From: Anaerolineae bacterium
Lineage (GTDB): Bacteria; Chloroflexota; Anaerolineae; 4572-78; J111
Reading direction: 5' to 3'
NCBI GenBank assembly: GCA_023382535.1
Contig: JAHDWA010000041.1
Coordinates: forward strand, 33,189-97,188
DNA length: 64,000 bases
A program made the position numbers and the translations under genes. Shown here in pieces: positions 35,384 to 45,150 of this stretch. The notes beneath the pieces were generated by a model, which had not been told where the DNA came from, did not search any database, and saw only the letters and a list, made by a program, of their open reading frames with translations. Every line of letters begins with the position of its first letter. The first letter of the stretch is position 1.

Positions 35384-38300
35384 GTGAGCAATGATGCACC
35401 CCTTCAGACCGGCCAAATCTTGAAAGGGCCGCTATTCAACGAACCGATGCGGGTTGAGATGATCCGCGCTGGTGGTCGTGATACTTGGGTTGTCGGCCTG
35501 GTGGGGATGCAATCGGAGCGGTTCCGCAGTGTTACTCTGACTGTGCAGGACCTGGCCGGGCTGACCATCCTCGACGCCGGGGCGACCTATCGCGGCGATG
35601 GTCAACTGTTGCGCTTGGGGCTGCAAGCATATGCCCTGGGCATCGCCTACGAATTCGATCCCTATTTTGGCTTGTCCATTTCCCGCGTGGACCCCCTGCC
35701 TCATCAGCTTTCGGCGGTCTATGATTATATGCTCAAGCTGGCTCGCATTCGCTTTTTGCTGGCTGATGACGCCGGCGCAGGCAAAACGATTATGGCCGGG
35801 TTGCTTATCCGCGAACTCAAGCTGCGCGGCCTGGCTGATCGTATCCTGGTGGTCTGCCCCTCCAACCTGACTTTTCAGTGGCAGCGGGAACTGAAGGAGA
35901 AGTTCGACGAGAAGTTTATTGTCCTCAAGGGCGGTAACATCCGCGATCAGTTTGGGGTCAACCAGTGGCTGGAACAAAAACATGTCATTACCTCGCTCGA
36001 TCTGGCCAAGCGGGAGGAGATTTTACCGGGTCTGCAACAGGTACGCTGGGACCTAATCCTAGTAGATGAGGCCCACCGCCTGTCCTGGACCCCCCCTGCC
36101 CGCAAGACGGCTCGCTACGCCCTGGGGGAGCTGCTCCGAGACACCACCGACCATTACTTGCTGCTGACAGCCACGCCCCACAAAGGCGACCCAGTCAACT
36201 TCAGCCTGTTTTTACAACTGCTTGACCCTGACGCCTACGCCGAAGTCCGTTCCATCCGGGAAGCGATGGGCCGCCGGCGCGCCCCCTTCTATCTACGCCG
36301 GACCAAAGAGGCCATGGTCTATTTCCCGGAGCGTCAGCCCGATGGAAGCTGGGCCGCCCGCAAAATCTTCACCCAGCGTATTCCCAAAAGCGTGGACTTT
36401 CAAATTGATGGAGCCGAGTTCGACCTGTACCGGGCGGTCACCCGCTTTGTTAAGCGGCAAAGCGCCCAGGCCGCCGCCCGGGGGGATGATCCCCGCGCCC
36501 GCGCCGTCGGTTTCCTGATGTCGCTCTACCAGCGACGACTGGCGTCGAGCGTGTATGCCCTACGCCACTCGCTGGAAAACCGCGCCCGCCGGCTGGAAGA
36601 AGATTTGAAACGCGCCCAGGCCATGGCTCGGCAGGCTCCGCCGGACCTGCCCGACCCGGAAGAACTGGAGGAGATGGAAGAAAGCGAGCGCGAGCGGCTG
36701 GAACAGGTTCTGGAGGCGATCAGCCTGGCCGAAAACGCCGACCAGGTGCGAGCCGAAATTGCCGAATTACGCCAGTTGGCCCAGGAAGCCCTGGTGGTCG
36801 AAGAGTCTGAGACTGAGGCTAAACTGCTCCGCCTGGGCACACTGCTGCGTTCTGAAGGTTTCTACGACAACCCGAAGCGGCAGTTGTTGATTTTTACCGA
36901 GTTCAAAGATACGTTGGATTACCTGGTACGCTGTCTGGAAAAGTGGAATTTTCGGGTGGGTACCATTCACGGCGGCATGAAGATCGGCTCCCGCGATGAG
37001 CCGGGCAGCCGCCTGTATGCCGAGCAGCAGTTCAAAGAGGGCGCGGTGCAAATCCTGGTGGCCACCGAGGCCGCCGGCGAGGGTATCAACCTCCAATTTT
37101 GCCACATCATGTTCAACTACGACATCCCCTGGAATCCCAACCGGCTGGAGCAGCGGATGGGCCGCATCCATCGCTACGGCCAGCGGGAGAACTGCTTGAT
37201 TTTTAACTTTGTGGCGACCAACACCATCGAGGGGTACGTGCTGCAACGGCTGTTGGAGAAACTTCAGGAAATCCGCAACGCCCTGGACGATGACTCGGTT
37301 TTCAACGTGGTCGGCGAGGTGCTGCCGGCGGCCCACGTCGAGCGAGTGCTGCGCGATTATTATGCCGGCAAACTGGGCGACGCCGACCTGGAGGAGCGCC
37401 TGCTGCAAAATGTAGACGAGGCCCAGTTCCGGGCAATCTGCCAGAATGCCCTGGAAGGACTGGCCGCCAAAAATCTCAACCTGGAGCTATTGATCGAGCG
37501 CCGCGCCCGCGCCCAGGAGCGGCGAGTCGTGCCCGAAACGATTGCCCGGTTCATCGCCGACGCCGCCGGTTATGCCGGGCTGGCTATCCGGCCCATCCCG
37601 GCTTTGCTGCATACGTTCGAGCCGGGCCGCACCCCGACCGGTCTGCGGCGATATGAGCAGGACCCGGATTGGCGACTGCCGGCCCTGGCCCAGCGGTATC
37701 CCCGCTGCTCCACCGACCGGGAAACGGCCGATGCCCACGCTCTGGAATGGGTTACGCCGGGCCACTCGCTGTTTGAGGCGTTGCGCCGTCACACCCTCAA
37801 CCTGGCGCACGACGTTTTTGGCCAGGGGGCCTGTTTCTATTCTTTGCAGCACGATTCGGCGGTGCGCCTGGATTTCTACCGGGCCAAAATCGTGGATGGC
37901 CTGGGCCAGGTGGTCCACGAACGGCTGTTTGTCCTGGAAATCCCGGAGCAAGACCAGCCGCGCCTCGTCGAGCCAACCATGCTGGGCAACTTTGTCGTAA
38001 CCGAGCCGCCCGCCGACCTCCCGCCGCTGGCAGTGCTGCCGGAAGCGACCGGCTGGCTGCACGAGTACGCCCTGCGGCCTTTCCTGGACGAGGTGCGCCA
38101 GGAGCGGCTGGCCGAGGTCGAGCGCGTGGCTGAGCATGTTGAGCTGTCGCTGACCGAGCTGCTGCAAAAGACTGATGAGGAAATTGGCCGGGCCACCCTG
38201 GATGTTGAGCAGGGGGCGCAGGGGTCGGAAGGCCGCCTGGCCCAGGCTGAAAATCGCCACGCCGAACTCCTGGCCCGCCGGGAGCGCCGCCGGCTGGAAC

Positions 38301-38821
38301 TGGAACGGCAACGCAGCCTGACCCTGCAAGGAGTCGAGCGGCTGGCCAGCGTGTTGATTCTGCCCCACCCGGAGCGAGAAGCGCCCGACGTGCGCCGGTT
38401 GCGGCCCAACCGCGAAACCGAAGAGACGGCCATGCGGGTGGTGACAGAATACGAAGAGGCCCAGGGGCGGCAGGTCTTTGACGTGCATGAGAAAAACCTG
38501 GGTTACGACCTGACCAGTATTGACCTGAACTCCGGCGAATTGCGCCTGATCGAGGTCAAAGGGCTGGGCGCAGCCACCGGCCAGATTTTGCTGACCCCCA
38601 ACGAGCGCCGGGTGGCCGAAGACCGCCGTGACTGCTATTGGCTTTACGTCGTGACCAACTGCCAGCGCGAGCCGCAGTTGCAAGAGCCGATCAAAGACCC
38701 GGCCCGTTTCCCCTGGCATGAAGTGATCAAAGTGCAGCATTACTGGCTTGAGGTAGATAGCATGACCCAACCGATGCAGATACGCGACGAAAAAGCCCGT
38801 TATAGCGTGAATCCAGATTAA
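35384..38821 (+). CDS. SNF2-type helicase with C-terminal DUF3883
   Basis: I choose the GTG at 35384 (1,145 residues) because AGGAG lies ten bases upstream and the longer frame from 35330 would read through the leader terminator. The SNF2 motor has Walker A ADDAGAGKT (near 128-135), DEAH (228-231) and the motif VI region QRMGRIHRYGQ. A coiled, charged insert (about 375-480) separates the two RecA lobes. The C-terminal ~110 residues (GRQVFDVHEKNLGYDLTS...LRLIEVKGL) are DUF3883, a PD-(D/E)XK-like domain. It probably remodels DNA for the methylase/ATPase module downstream; DISARM DrmD is a comparable SNF2 protein. Confidence 0.88.
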   Translation: MSNDAPLQTGQILKGPLFNEPMRVEMIRAGGRDTWVVGLVGMQSERFRSVTLTVQDLAGLTILDAGATYRGDGQLLRLGLQAYALGIAYEFDPYFGLSISRVDPLPHQLSAVYDYMLKLARIRFLLADDAGAGKTIMAGLLIRELKLRGLADRILVVCPSNLTFQWQRELKEKFDEKFIVLKGGNIRDQFGVNQWLEQKHVITSLDLAKREEILPGLQQVRWDLILVDEAHRLSWTPPARKTARYALGELLRDTTDHYLLLTATPHKGDPVNFSLFLQLLDPDAYAEVRSIREAMGRRRAPFYLRRTKEAMVYFPERQPDGSWAARKIFTQRIPKSVDFQIDGAEFDLYRAVTRFVKRQSAQAAARGDDPRARAVGFLMSLYQRRLASSVYALRHSLENRARRLEEDLKRAQAMARQAPPDLPDPEELEEMEESERERLEQVLEAISLAENADQVRAEIAELRQLAQEALVVEESETEAKLLRLGTLLRSEGFYDNPKRQLLIFTEFKDTLDYLVRCLEKWNFRVGTIHGGMKIGSRDEPGSRLYAEQQFKEGAVQILVATEAAGEGINLQFCHIMFNYDIPWNPNRLEQRMGRIHRYGQRENCLIFNFVATNTIEGYVLQRLLEKLQEIRNALDDDSVFNVVGEVLPAAHVERVLRDYYAGKLGDADLEERLLQNVDEAQFRAICQNALEGLAAKNLNLELLIERRARAQERRVVPETIARFIADAAGYAGLAIRPIPALLHTFEPGRTPTGLRRYEQDPDWRLPALAQRYPRCSTDRETADAHALEWVTPGHSLFEALRRHTLNLAHDVFGQGACFYSLQHDSAVRLDFYRAKIVDGLGQVVHERLFVLEIPEQDQPRLVEPTMLGNFVVTEPPADLPPLAVLPEATGWLHEYALRPFLDEVRQERLAEVERVAEHVELSLTELLQKTDEEIGRATLDVEQGAQGSEGRLAQAENRHAELLARRERRRLELERQRSLTLQGVERLASVLILPHPEREAPDVRRLRPNRETEETAMRVVTEYEEAQGRQVFDVHEKNLGYDLTSIDLNSGELRLIEVKGLGAATGQILLTPNERRVAEDRRDCYWLYVVTNCQREPQLQEPIKDPARFPWHEVIKVQHYWLEVDSMTQPMQIRDEKARYSVNPD

Positions 38822-38956
38822 CGAGTTGGATGCTTAAGTAATCTTAGCTTCGAGTTTAGTAATGATATTCCAAAGTAGTTACGCTAATCCAAATAACTCT
38901 GCTCCACAATGCAGACTTATATTGTTATGCCAATACTTGATATGGAAGAGGCGGAC

Positions 38957-41395
38957 ATGAACAACCTCATTGGCAAAAACCTGGGCAAATATTATATTTT
39001 TGAGCGGCTGGGTGATGGTGGAATGGGGGAAGTTTACAAGGCTGTCCATCCGGGCCTGTCGCTTCATGTGGCGATCAAGGTGATCCACCCCCGTCATCTA
39101 ACCAATGAAGACCAACTGGCCGAATTTGTCGAACGCCTGGAGCGCGAGGCCGCCGCCATAGCCAAGTTGCACCATCCCCATATTGTGCGGGTACTGGACT
39201 TTGACCGGGAAGACGACTTGTATTATATGGTGATGGAGTTTGTAGAAGGGGTTACGCTGAAGACCGAGCTAAAAAATCGTCAGGTTCAAGGCCAATTCTT
39301 TACTTTAGTTGAGATTCTGCACCTTTTCCAACCCCTGGCCGATGCCATAGATTATGCTCACACCCAAGAGGTAATCCATCATGATTTGAAGCCGGACAAT
39401 ATTATGCTCCGTAGCGACGGCCAGGTGGTCTTGACCGATTTTGGCCTGGTCCGGCTAACGAATGCCCCACCTTTTACTGCCACCGGCCGCGTTATGGGTA
39501 CACCTCCCTATATGTCGCCAGAACAAGTGCAAGGCGAACGAGGGCTAGCCAGCAGCGACATCTATGCCCTGGGTGTAATCTTGTATGAGTTAGTCACCGG
39601 GCAAGTTCCTTTTGAGGGTGAACCGTTGGCGGTAATGATGAAACATCTTACTGAACCGCCTCCACCGCCAAAACCGATCAATCCCGCTACGCCAGAAGCA
39701 GTGATTCAGGTCATCCTGAAAGCCTTGCAGAAAAACCCGACCGATCGTTACCCTACTGCTGGCGCGCTGGTCCAAGCCTTGGCCCAGGCTCTTGCAGATG
39801 CGCCAACTCAGCCCTCCCCACTTGTTGAGCCGGCCATTACTCGTCCTCATGCTGCTGTGGCCGTGCCGCGAATCCGGCTCTTTATTAGTTATAAACGCGA
39901 CATCACGCCCGATGAGCCGGTCGCCCGGCAGGTTTTTCAAGCCTTAAGCCAGCAGTACGACGTTTTTATTGATCAGACCATGCTGGTCGGAACGCGCTGG
40001 GCCGAGCGCATTGAGACCGAATTGCGTCAGGCCGATTTCCTACTGGTTTTCCTCTCGGCCGAGTCCGTTGGCAGCGAGATGGTCTTGGCTGAGATCAAAA
40101 CGGCACACAGGCTGGCCCAAGAGCAGGCCGGTCGCCCCGTTATTTTACCTGTACGTCTTGCCTACCGGGAACCTTTCCAATACCCCTTAAATGTTTATCT
40201 CGACCCACTTAATTGGGCCTTTTGGGCCGGCGAGTCCGACACACCTCGCCTAATTGCCGATCTGGAGCAGGCCATCGCCGGCAACGACCTGCCCCTCGAT
40301 ACCGTGGCCAAAGCCAGCCTGCTGCACGTTGACCAGCCCTCGCCTTTGTCGCCTCCTTTTGCCTCCGCTCAACCGCTGCGCCTGGAATCGCCTGAAGGAA
40401 CGATGGACCCTCACTCTTTGTTTTACATAGAACGTCCCACCGACCAAATTGCCCTGGAAACCATTGAACGACAGGGTGTGACCATTACCATCAAAGCCCC
40501 GCGCCAGATGGGCAAAAGTTCTCTGTTGATGCGCCTCAGAGACGCCGCTACCCGACTGGGTAAGCGGGTCGCCTATCTGGATTTTCAACTGTTCGACCAG
40601 GCGGCTTTGGCCGATGCGGACACCTTCTTTCGCCAATTCTGCGCCTGGTTCAGCGATGAATTGGAGCTGGCGGACCGGGTGGCTGAATATTGGCAGCGTC
40701 CTGTCGGCAACAGCTTGCGCTGCACTCGCTACGTGGAACGTTACCTGCTGAAAGAATTGGGCCAGCCGGTCGTGCTGGCTATGGACGAAGTTGAAAATGT
40801 ATTCGACACCCCCTTTCGGTCCGATTTCTTTAGCATGCTGCGAAATTGGCACAACAACCGCAGCCAGCCCCAAACCGGCCTGATTTGGAAGCAACTTGAC
40901 CTGGCCCTGGTAACCTCAACCGAACCCTACCAACTCATTGAGAATCTGAACCAATCTCCTTTTAACGTGGGCGAGGTGATTGAGTTGGCCGACTTTACCG
41001 CCGACCAAGTCGGTGACCTCAACCGCCGCCATCAATCGCCCCTGACCCCGGCTCAGGAACAGCAATTAATGGCCCTGCTGAATGGCCAGCCTTACCTGAC
41101 CCGCCGGGCGCTTTATCTGGTAGCCAGCCAGCGCCTTAGCCCGGCCGACCTATTGGCCCAGGCCACTGCCGATCGGGGGCCATTTGGCGACCACCTGCGC
41201 TATCACCTCTTCCGGCTGCAAGAGCGGGCCGAACTGATGACCGGGATGCGCCAGGTGCTTCGTCACCATTCTTGCGCTGATGAACGTATCTTCTTCCGAT
41301 TGCGCGGGGCGGGGTTAGTGCGCCGCCAGGGGCGCGAGGTGCTACCGCGCTGCCAACTCTACGCCAATTTTTTCCGGGAGCGACTCGATGACTAA
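38957..41395 (+). CDS. Ser/Thr kinase - TIR - AAA_35 fusion protein
   Basis: The ATG at 38957 is preferred (AGAGG upstream). Residues 1-265 are a Hanks-type kinase: GDGGMGEVYKA, catalytic Lys41, HHDLKPDNIM with catalytic Asp, TDFGL and GTPPYMSPEQ. A TIR-like domain follows (about 300-440): IRLFISYKRDITPDEPVARQ...YDVFIDQTMLVGTRWAERIETELRQADFLLVFLS, with a Glu in GSEMVLAEI where NADase TIRs hold the catalytic acid. The rest is an AAA_35-like ATPase with APRQMGKSS and VVLAMDEVENVF. Such a layout fits a signal-activated NAD-depleting or scaffold protein. It overlaps the next gene by 8 bp. Confidence 0.85.
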   Translation: MNNLIGKNLGKYYIFERLGDGGMGEVYKAVHPGLSLHVAIKVIHPRHLTNEDQLAEFVERLEREAAAIAKLHHPHIVRVLDFDREDDLYYMVMEFVEGVTLKTELKNRQVQGQFFTLVEILHLFQPLADAIDYAHTQEVIHHDLKPDNIMLRSDGQVVLTDFGLVRLTNAPPFTATGRVMGTPPYMSPEQVQGERGLASSDIYALGVILYELVTGQVPFEGEPLAVMMKHLTEPPPPPKPINPATPEAVIQVILKALQKNPTDRYPTAGALVQALAQALADAPTQPSPLVEPAITRPHAAVAVPRIRLFISYKRDITPDEPVARQVFQALSQQYDVFIDQTMLVGTRWAERIETELRQADFLLVFLSAESVGSEMVLAEIKTAHRLAQEQAGRPVILPVRLAYREPFQYPLNVYLDPLNWAFWAGESDTPRLIADLEQAIAGNDLPLDTVAKASLLHVDQPSPLSPPFASAQPLRLESPEGTMDPHSLFYIERPTDQIALETIERQGVTITIKAPRQMGKSSLLMRLRDAATRLGKRVAYLDFQLFDQAALADADTFFRQFCAWFSDELELADRVAEYWQRPVGNSLRCTRYVERYLLKELGQPVVLAMDEVENVFDTPFRSDFFSMLRNWHNNRSQPQTGLIWKQLDLALVTSTEPYQLIENLNQSPFNVGEVIELADFTADQVGDLNRRHQSPLTPAQEQQLMALLNGQPYLTRRALYLVASQRLSPADLLAQATADRGPFGDHLRYHLFRLQERAELMTGMRQVLRHHSCADERIFFRLRGAGLVRRQGREVLPRCQLYANFFRERLDD

Positions 41396-44300
41396 TCTTG
41401 CTTTATTCACTATTGGCGGCACGGTGCAGGCCGGTGGAGGTCTGTACCTGGCCCGCCAGGCTGACGAGGAATTATTAACCCTATGCCGGGCTGGCGAATT
41501 TGCCTATGTATTAACCTCGCGGCAAATGGGCAAATCCAGCCTAATGATTCGTACGGCTGAACGGTTGGCCGAGGAGGGCATCCGTTCGGCTTTGATTGAC
41601 TTAACCCAGGTTGGCACGCAGGTGACCGCCGAAGCCTGGTATTTGGGATTGTTGACGGCCCTGGAGGACAACCTGACCCTAGAAACGGATACTGTCAAGT
41701 GGTGGCAGGATCGCAGCCATCTAAGCTTTAGCCAGCGCTTGACCCTTTTTTGCCAGGAGGTGCTGTTGGCCGAGATTACCACACCCCTGGTCATCTTTGC
41801 GGATGAGATTGACAGCACCCTCGGCCTGGATTTTACCGACGATTTCTATACCGCTATTCGCTACCTGTATAACGCCCGGGCTATTACCCCTGTCTTGCAG
41901 CGTCTCTCTTTTGTGTTGATCGGTGTGGCTACCCCCGGCGACTTGATTGTCGACCCTCACCGTACACCTTTCAACATTGGCCGGCAGGTAGATTTGAGTG
42001 ACTTTAGCTTTGAAGAGGCCCTGCCCCTGGCCACAGGGCTGGGCCTGCCACTTGACCAGGCAAAGCAGGTGCTCGCTTGGGCTCTTCACTGGAGCGGCGG
42101 TCATCCTTACCTGACCCAACGGCTGTGCCGGGCGCTGGCCGAGCAGCGCCGTACCGACTGGTCTGACGCCGAAGTGGAGCGCACCGTCGCCGCCCTTTTT
42201 TTGGGCCGCATGAGTGAACAAGATCACAACTTGCAATTTGTGCGCGACATGCTGACCAAGCGTGCCTTTGACCCCGCGGCGGTACTAACTGTTTACCGCC
42301 AGATTCGCTTGGGTCGGCGGCCGGTAGCCGACGAGGAACAGTCGCGGGTCAAGGCCCATTTGAAGTTGTCTGGCATTGTCCGGCGGGAGAAGGGTCAGTT
42401 GTGGCTCCGCAATCCTATTTACGCCGAAGTGTTCAACGCCCAGTGGATCCAAGAGCACCAGCCGGTCCGGGGGTGGGATACCGTGCCGCCTGGCATCAAA
42501 ATTGCCGCTGGAGTAATTGCCATTCTGGTGATTTTTCTGGTAATCAGCCTCATCTATGCTGTTGGCCAACAGCGTCAAGCTCAGGCTGAGGCCAACGCTC
42601 ACGCTACTGAGGTAATCAACCGCACGACCGCCGAGGCGAACGCTATAGCTGCCCAGGAGACTGCGCAGACCGAAGCCAACGCCCGCGCCAACGAGGTAGC
42701 AATACGCAGCACGGCCGAGGCGAATGCTGTAACCGCCCAGGAAACCGCCCAGGCCGAAGCCAATATTCGCGCCACCGAGGTCGTCGCGCGTAGTACTGCA
42801 GAAGCGAATGCCATAGCTGCCCAAGCCACCGCCGAGGCTGAAAAAGTTGCTGCCCAAAGGCAAAGCCGAATTTTATTGGCTCAATCCCTGGCCGCTCCGG
42901 CTCCTTATATTGTTGACCCTAGTGATACTGAATTAAAAGCTTTGTTGGCTGTAGAGGCCTTACACCTGAACCGTCAAGAGAAGGGTAATATTCAAGCATT
43001 GATTGATAGTTCCCTCCGCGGTATTCTAAGTGTTCCTTTTTTTAACACTACTCTAAAGGGCCACACAGGCAGTATCTACTCTGTGGCTTTCAGCCCTGAC
43101 GGCCAAACTCTGGCCTCCACTGGTCAAGACAGTTCTATTCGTCTATGGAAATTAGCTGATCCAAGTGTGCCTCCAACCATCCTGACCGGTCACAAAGGCC
43201 GTGTCTGGTCTCTGGCCTTTAGTCCTGACGGTCATATACTTGCTTCAGCCGGTGAGGATGAGACTATTCGCCTGTGGACCCTGGCTGACCTCCGGGCATC
43301 TCCCACTATTTTAGCCGGGCACAAGGGTACTGTTATATCCGTGGCCTTTAGTCCCGATAGCCAGACCCTGGTCTCCGCCGGTGAGGACAAAACTATTCAC
43401 CTGTGGCAGTTAGCTAACTTGAAGGCGTCTCCGGCCGTCCTGGTGGGACACTCAAGCAATATCCTGTCTGTGGCCTTCAGCCCCAACGGTCAAACTCTAG
43501 TCTCCGGCGCTGACGACAAGACGATTCGTGTATGGAATTTATCTGACTTAAGCGCATCTCCAACTATTTTGACTGGCCACGAGAATTTTGTCATGTCCGT
43601 AGCCTTCAGTCCTGATGGCCAAACCCTGGCCTCCGCCAGTGGGGACAAGACGATTCGCCTTTGGGACTTAGCTAACCTGAAGGCGTCTCCAACTATTTTG
43701 ACTGGCCACGAGAATTATGTCATATCCGTAGCCTTCAGTCCTGATGGCCAAACCCTGGCTTCCGCCGGTTGGGACAAGACGATTCGCCTGTGGGACTTAG
43801 CTAACCTGAAGACGTCTCCAACTATCCTGGCCGGCCACGGGGATGTTGTTTATTCCATAGCCTTCAGTCCTGATGGCCAGTCCCTGGCTTCTGTCGGTGA
43901 GGACAAGATGATTCGCCTGTGGGAATTAGGTACTCCGAGCGCACTTCCGGTCAGTCTTGGAGAGAACAAGAATATTGTTATGTCTGTAGCCTTCAGTCCC
44001 GATGGTCAGACCCTGGCCTCTGCTGGTCAGGACACGGCTATTCGCTTATGGAATTTGGCTGACCTGACGGAGTCTCCGACAACTCTAATGGGACACTTAG
44101 GCCGTATCTGGTCCGTGGCTTTCAGTCCCAACGGTCAAACTCTCGTCTCGGCTGGTCAGGACACGACTATTCATTTGTGGAAGTTAACGGACTTAGAAGC
44201 GTCTCCAACCGTCTTGGCTGACGGCAAGAAGATTACCCTGACCAACCGTGAGGATACTATCCTGACCGGTCAACAAGATATTATCTTCTCCGTAGCCTTC

Positions 44301-45020
44301 AGTCCCGACGGCCAGACCCTGGCCTCTGCTAGTGATAATGTTCGTTTGTGGAATTTGGCTGACCCAAGCGCGTCTCCGACCGTCTTAACTGGTACCTTGT
44401 CTGTAGCCTTCAGTCCCGATGGCCAGACCCTGGCCTCTGCTAGTGGAGATGGGATTGTTCGTCTATGGAAGTTAGCTGACTTGAAAGCCCCACCCACTCT
44501 CCTAACCGGCCCAAAGAAAGGTATCTGGGCTGTAGCCTTCAGTCCCGACAGCCAGACCCTCGCTTCGGCTGGTCTGGATAATACTGTTTATCTATGGAAT
44601 TTAGCTACCCTCGAAACTACGCACATCCTGACCGGCCACGAAGATATGGTCTTCTCTGTAGCCTTCAGCCCCAATGGCCAGACCCTCGCCTCTGCCAGCT
44701 CGGACACAACTATTCGCCTATGGGATTTAGCTAACCTGACTGCGCCTCCGGTCACCCTGCGTGGTCGCGCAGGTCCGGTCCTGTCTGTGGCCTTCAGCCT
44801 CGATGGCCAAACCCTTGCCTCTGGCGGTCGGGATCAATCAGTTCATCTGTGGCCTACCCTTGACAAATTGGGTAAGTTAGCCTGCCAAAAAGTGCGCCGC
44901 AACCTCAGCCAGGTGGAGTGGAATCAATACCTGCTCGGCGAGACGTACCATCGTACCTGTCCCAACCTGCCGGCGGGAGCAGGCGCGCCGGCGGATGCTC
45001 CTGCCGCGGCAGAGTTTTGA
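41388..45020 (+). CDS. AAA_35 ATPase with membrane helix, Ala/Glu repeats and 14 WD40 repeats
   Basis: The 1,210 residues begin with an AAA_35 domain homologous to the one ending the previous protein: TSRQMGKSSLMIR at 43-55 and LVIFADEIDSTLG as Walker B. A membrane helix lies near 366-389 (IAAGVIAILVIFLVISLIYAVG). It is followed by three ~32-residue repeats rich in EANA...TAEANAIAAQET, likely a coiled coil. Residues ~555-1170 hold 14 WD40 repeats (SVAFSPDGQTLASAG.DKTIRLW), enough for two seven-bladed propellers; two lack the GH dipeptide. A short Pro/Ala tail ends the protein. It is probably a membrane-bound STAND-like sensor partnered with the kinase-TIR protein. Confidence 0.88.
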   Translation: MTNLALFTIGGTVQAGGGLYLARQADEELLTLCRAGEFAYVLTSRQMGKSSLMIRTAERLAEEGIRSALIDLTQVGTQVTAEAWYLGLLTALEDNLTLETDTVKWWQDRSHLSFSQRLTLFCQEVLLAEITTPLVIFADEIDSTLGLDFTDDFYTAIRYLYNARAITPVLQRLSFVLIGVATPGDLIVDPHRTPFNIGRQVDLSDFSFEEALPLATGLGLPLDQAKQVLAWALHWSGGHPYLTQRLCRALAEQRRTDWSDAEVERTVAALFLGRMSEQDHNLQFVRDMLTKRAFDPAAVLTVYRQIRLGRRPVADEEQSRVKAHLKLSGIVRREKGQLWLRNPIYAEVFNAQWIQEHQPVRGWDTVPPGIKIAAGVIAILVIFLVISLIYAVGQQRQAQAEANAHATEVINRTTAEANAIAAQETAQTEANARANEVAIRSTAEANAVTAQETAQAEANIRATEVVARSTAEANAIAAQATAEAEKVAAQRQSRILLAQSLAAPAPYIVDPSDTELKALLAVEALHLNRQEKGNIQALIDSSLRGILSVPFFNTTLKGHTGSIYSVAFSPDGQTLASTGQDSSIRLWKLADPSVPPTILTGHKGRVWSLAFSPDGHILASAGEDETIRLWTLADLRASPTILAGHKGTVISVAFSPDSQTLVSAGEDKTIHLWQLANLKASPAVLVGHSSNILSVAFSPNGQTLVSGADDKTIRVWNLSDLSASPTILTGHENFVMSVAFSPDGQTLASASGDKTIRLWDLANLKASPTILTGHENYVISVAFSPDGQTLASAGWDKTIRLWDLANLKTSPTILAGHGDVVYSIAFSPDGQSLASVGEDKMIRLWELGTPSALPVSLGENKNIVMSVAFSPDGQTLASAGQDTAIRLWNLADLTESPTTLMGHLGRIWSVAFSPNGQTLVSAGQDTTIHLWKLTDLEASPTVLADGKKITLTNREDTILTGQQDIIFSVAFSPDGQTLASASDNVRLWNLADPSASPTVLTGTLSVAFSPDGQTLASASGDGIVRLWKLADLKAPPTLLTGPKKGIWAVAFSPDSQTLASAGLDNTVYLWNLATLETTHILTGHEDMVFSVAFSPNGQTLASASSDTTIRLWDLANLTAPPVTLRGRAGPVLSVAFSLDGQTLASGGRDQSVHLWPTLDKLGKLACQKVRRNLSQVEWNQYLLGETYHRTCPNLPAGAGAPADAPAAAEF

Positions 45021-45150
45021 CAGGATGAATCTGATTTACAAGATTTTGTTTAGCTTAAAATGAAAATTAGCGCATCCACGTACCCGATATTTACTTATAC
45101 GGTTTTGATCTCAAACGCAAAGGCGGCATCCGCCGGCCCAGAGAATAACT

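Noticed and set aside
37487..38770. 427-codon open frame on the minus strand
   Set aside because: It is the antisense shadow of the SNF2 gene in GC-rich DNA, has no domain sense and overlaps the DUF3883 region fully.
43060..44860. Regularly spaced similar sequences resembling a CRISPR array
   Set aside because: They are WD40 repeats in one open frame, with about 125-bp periods and diverged copies.
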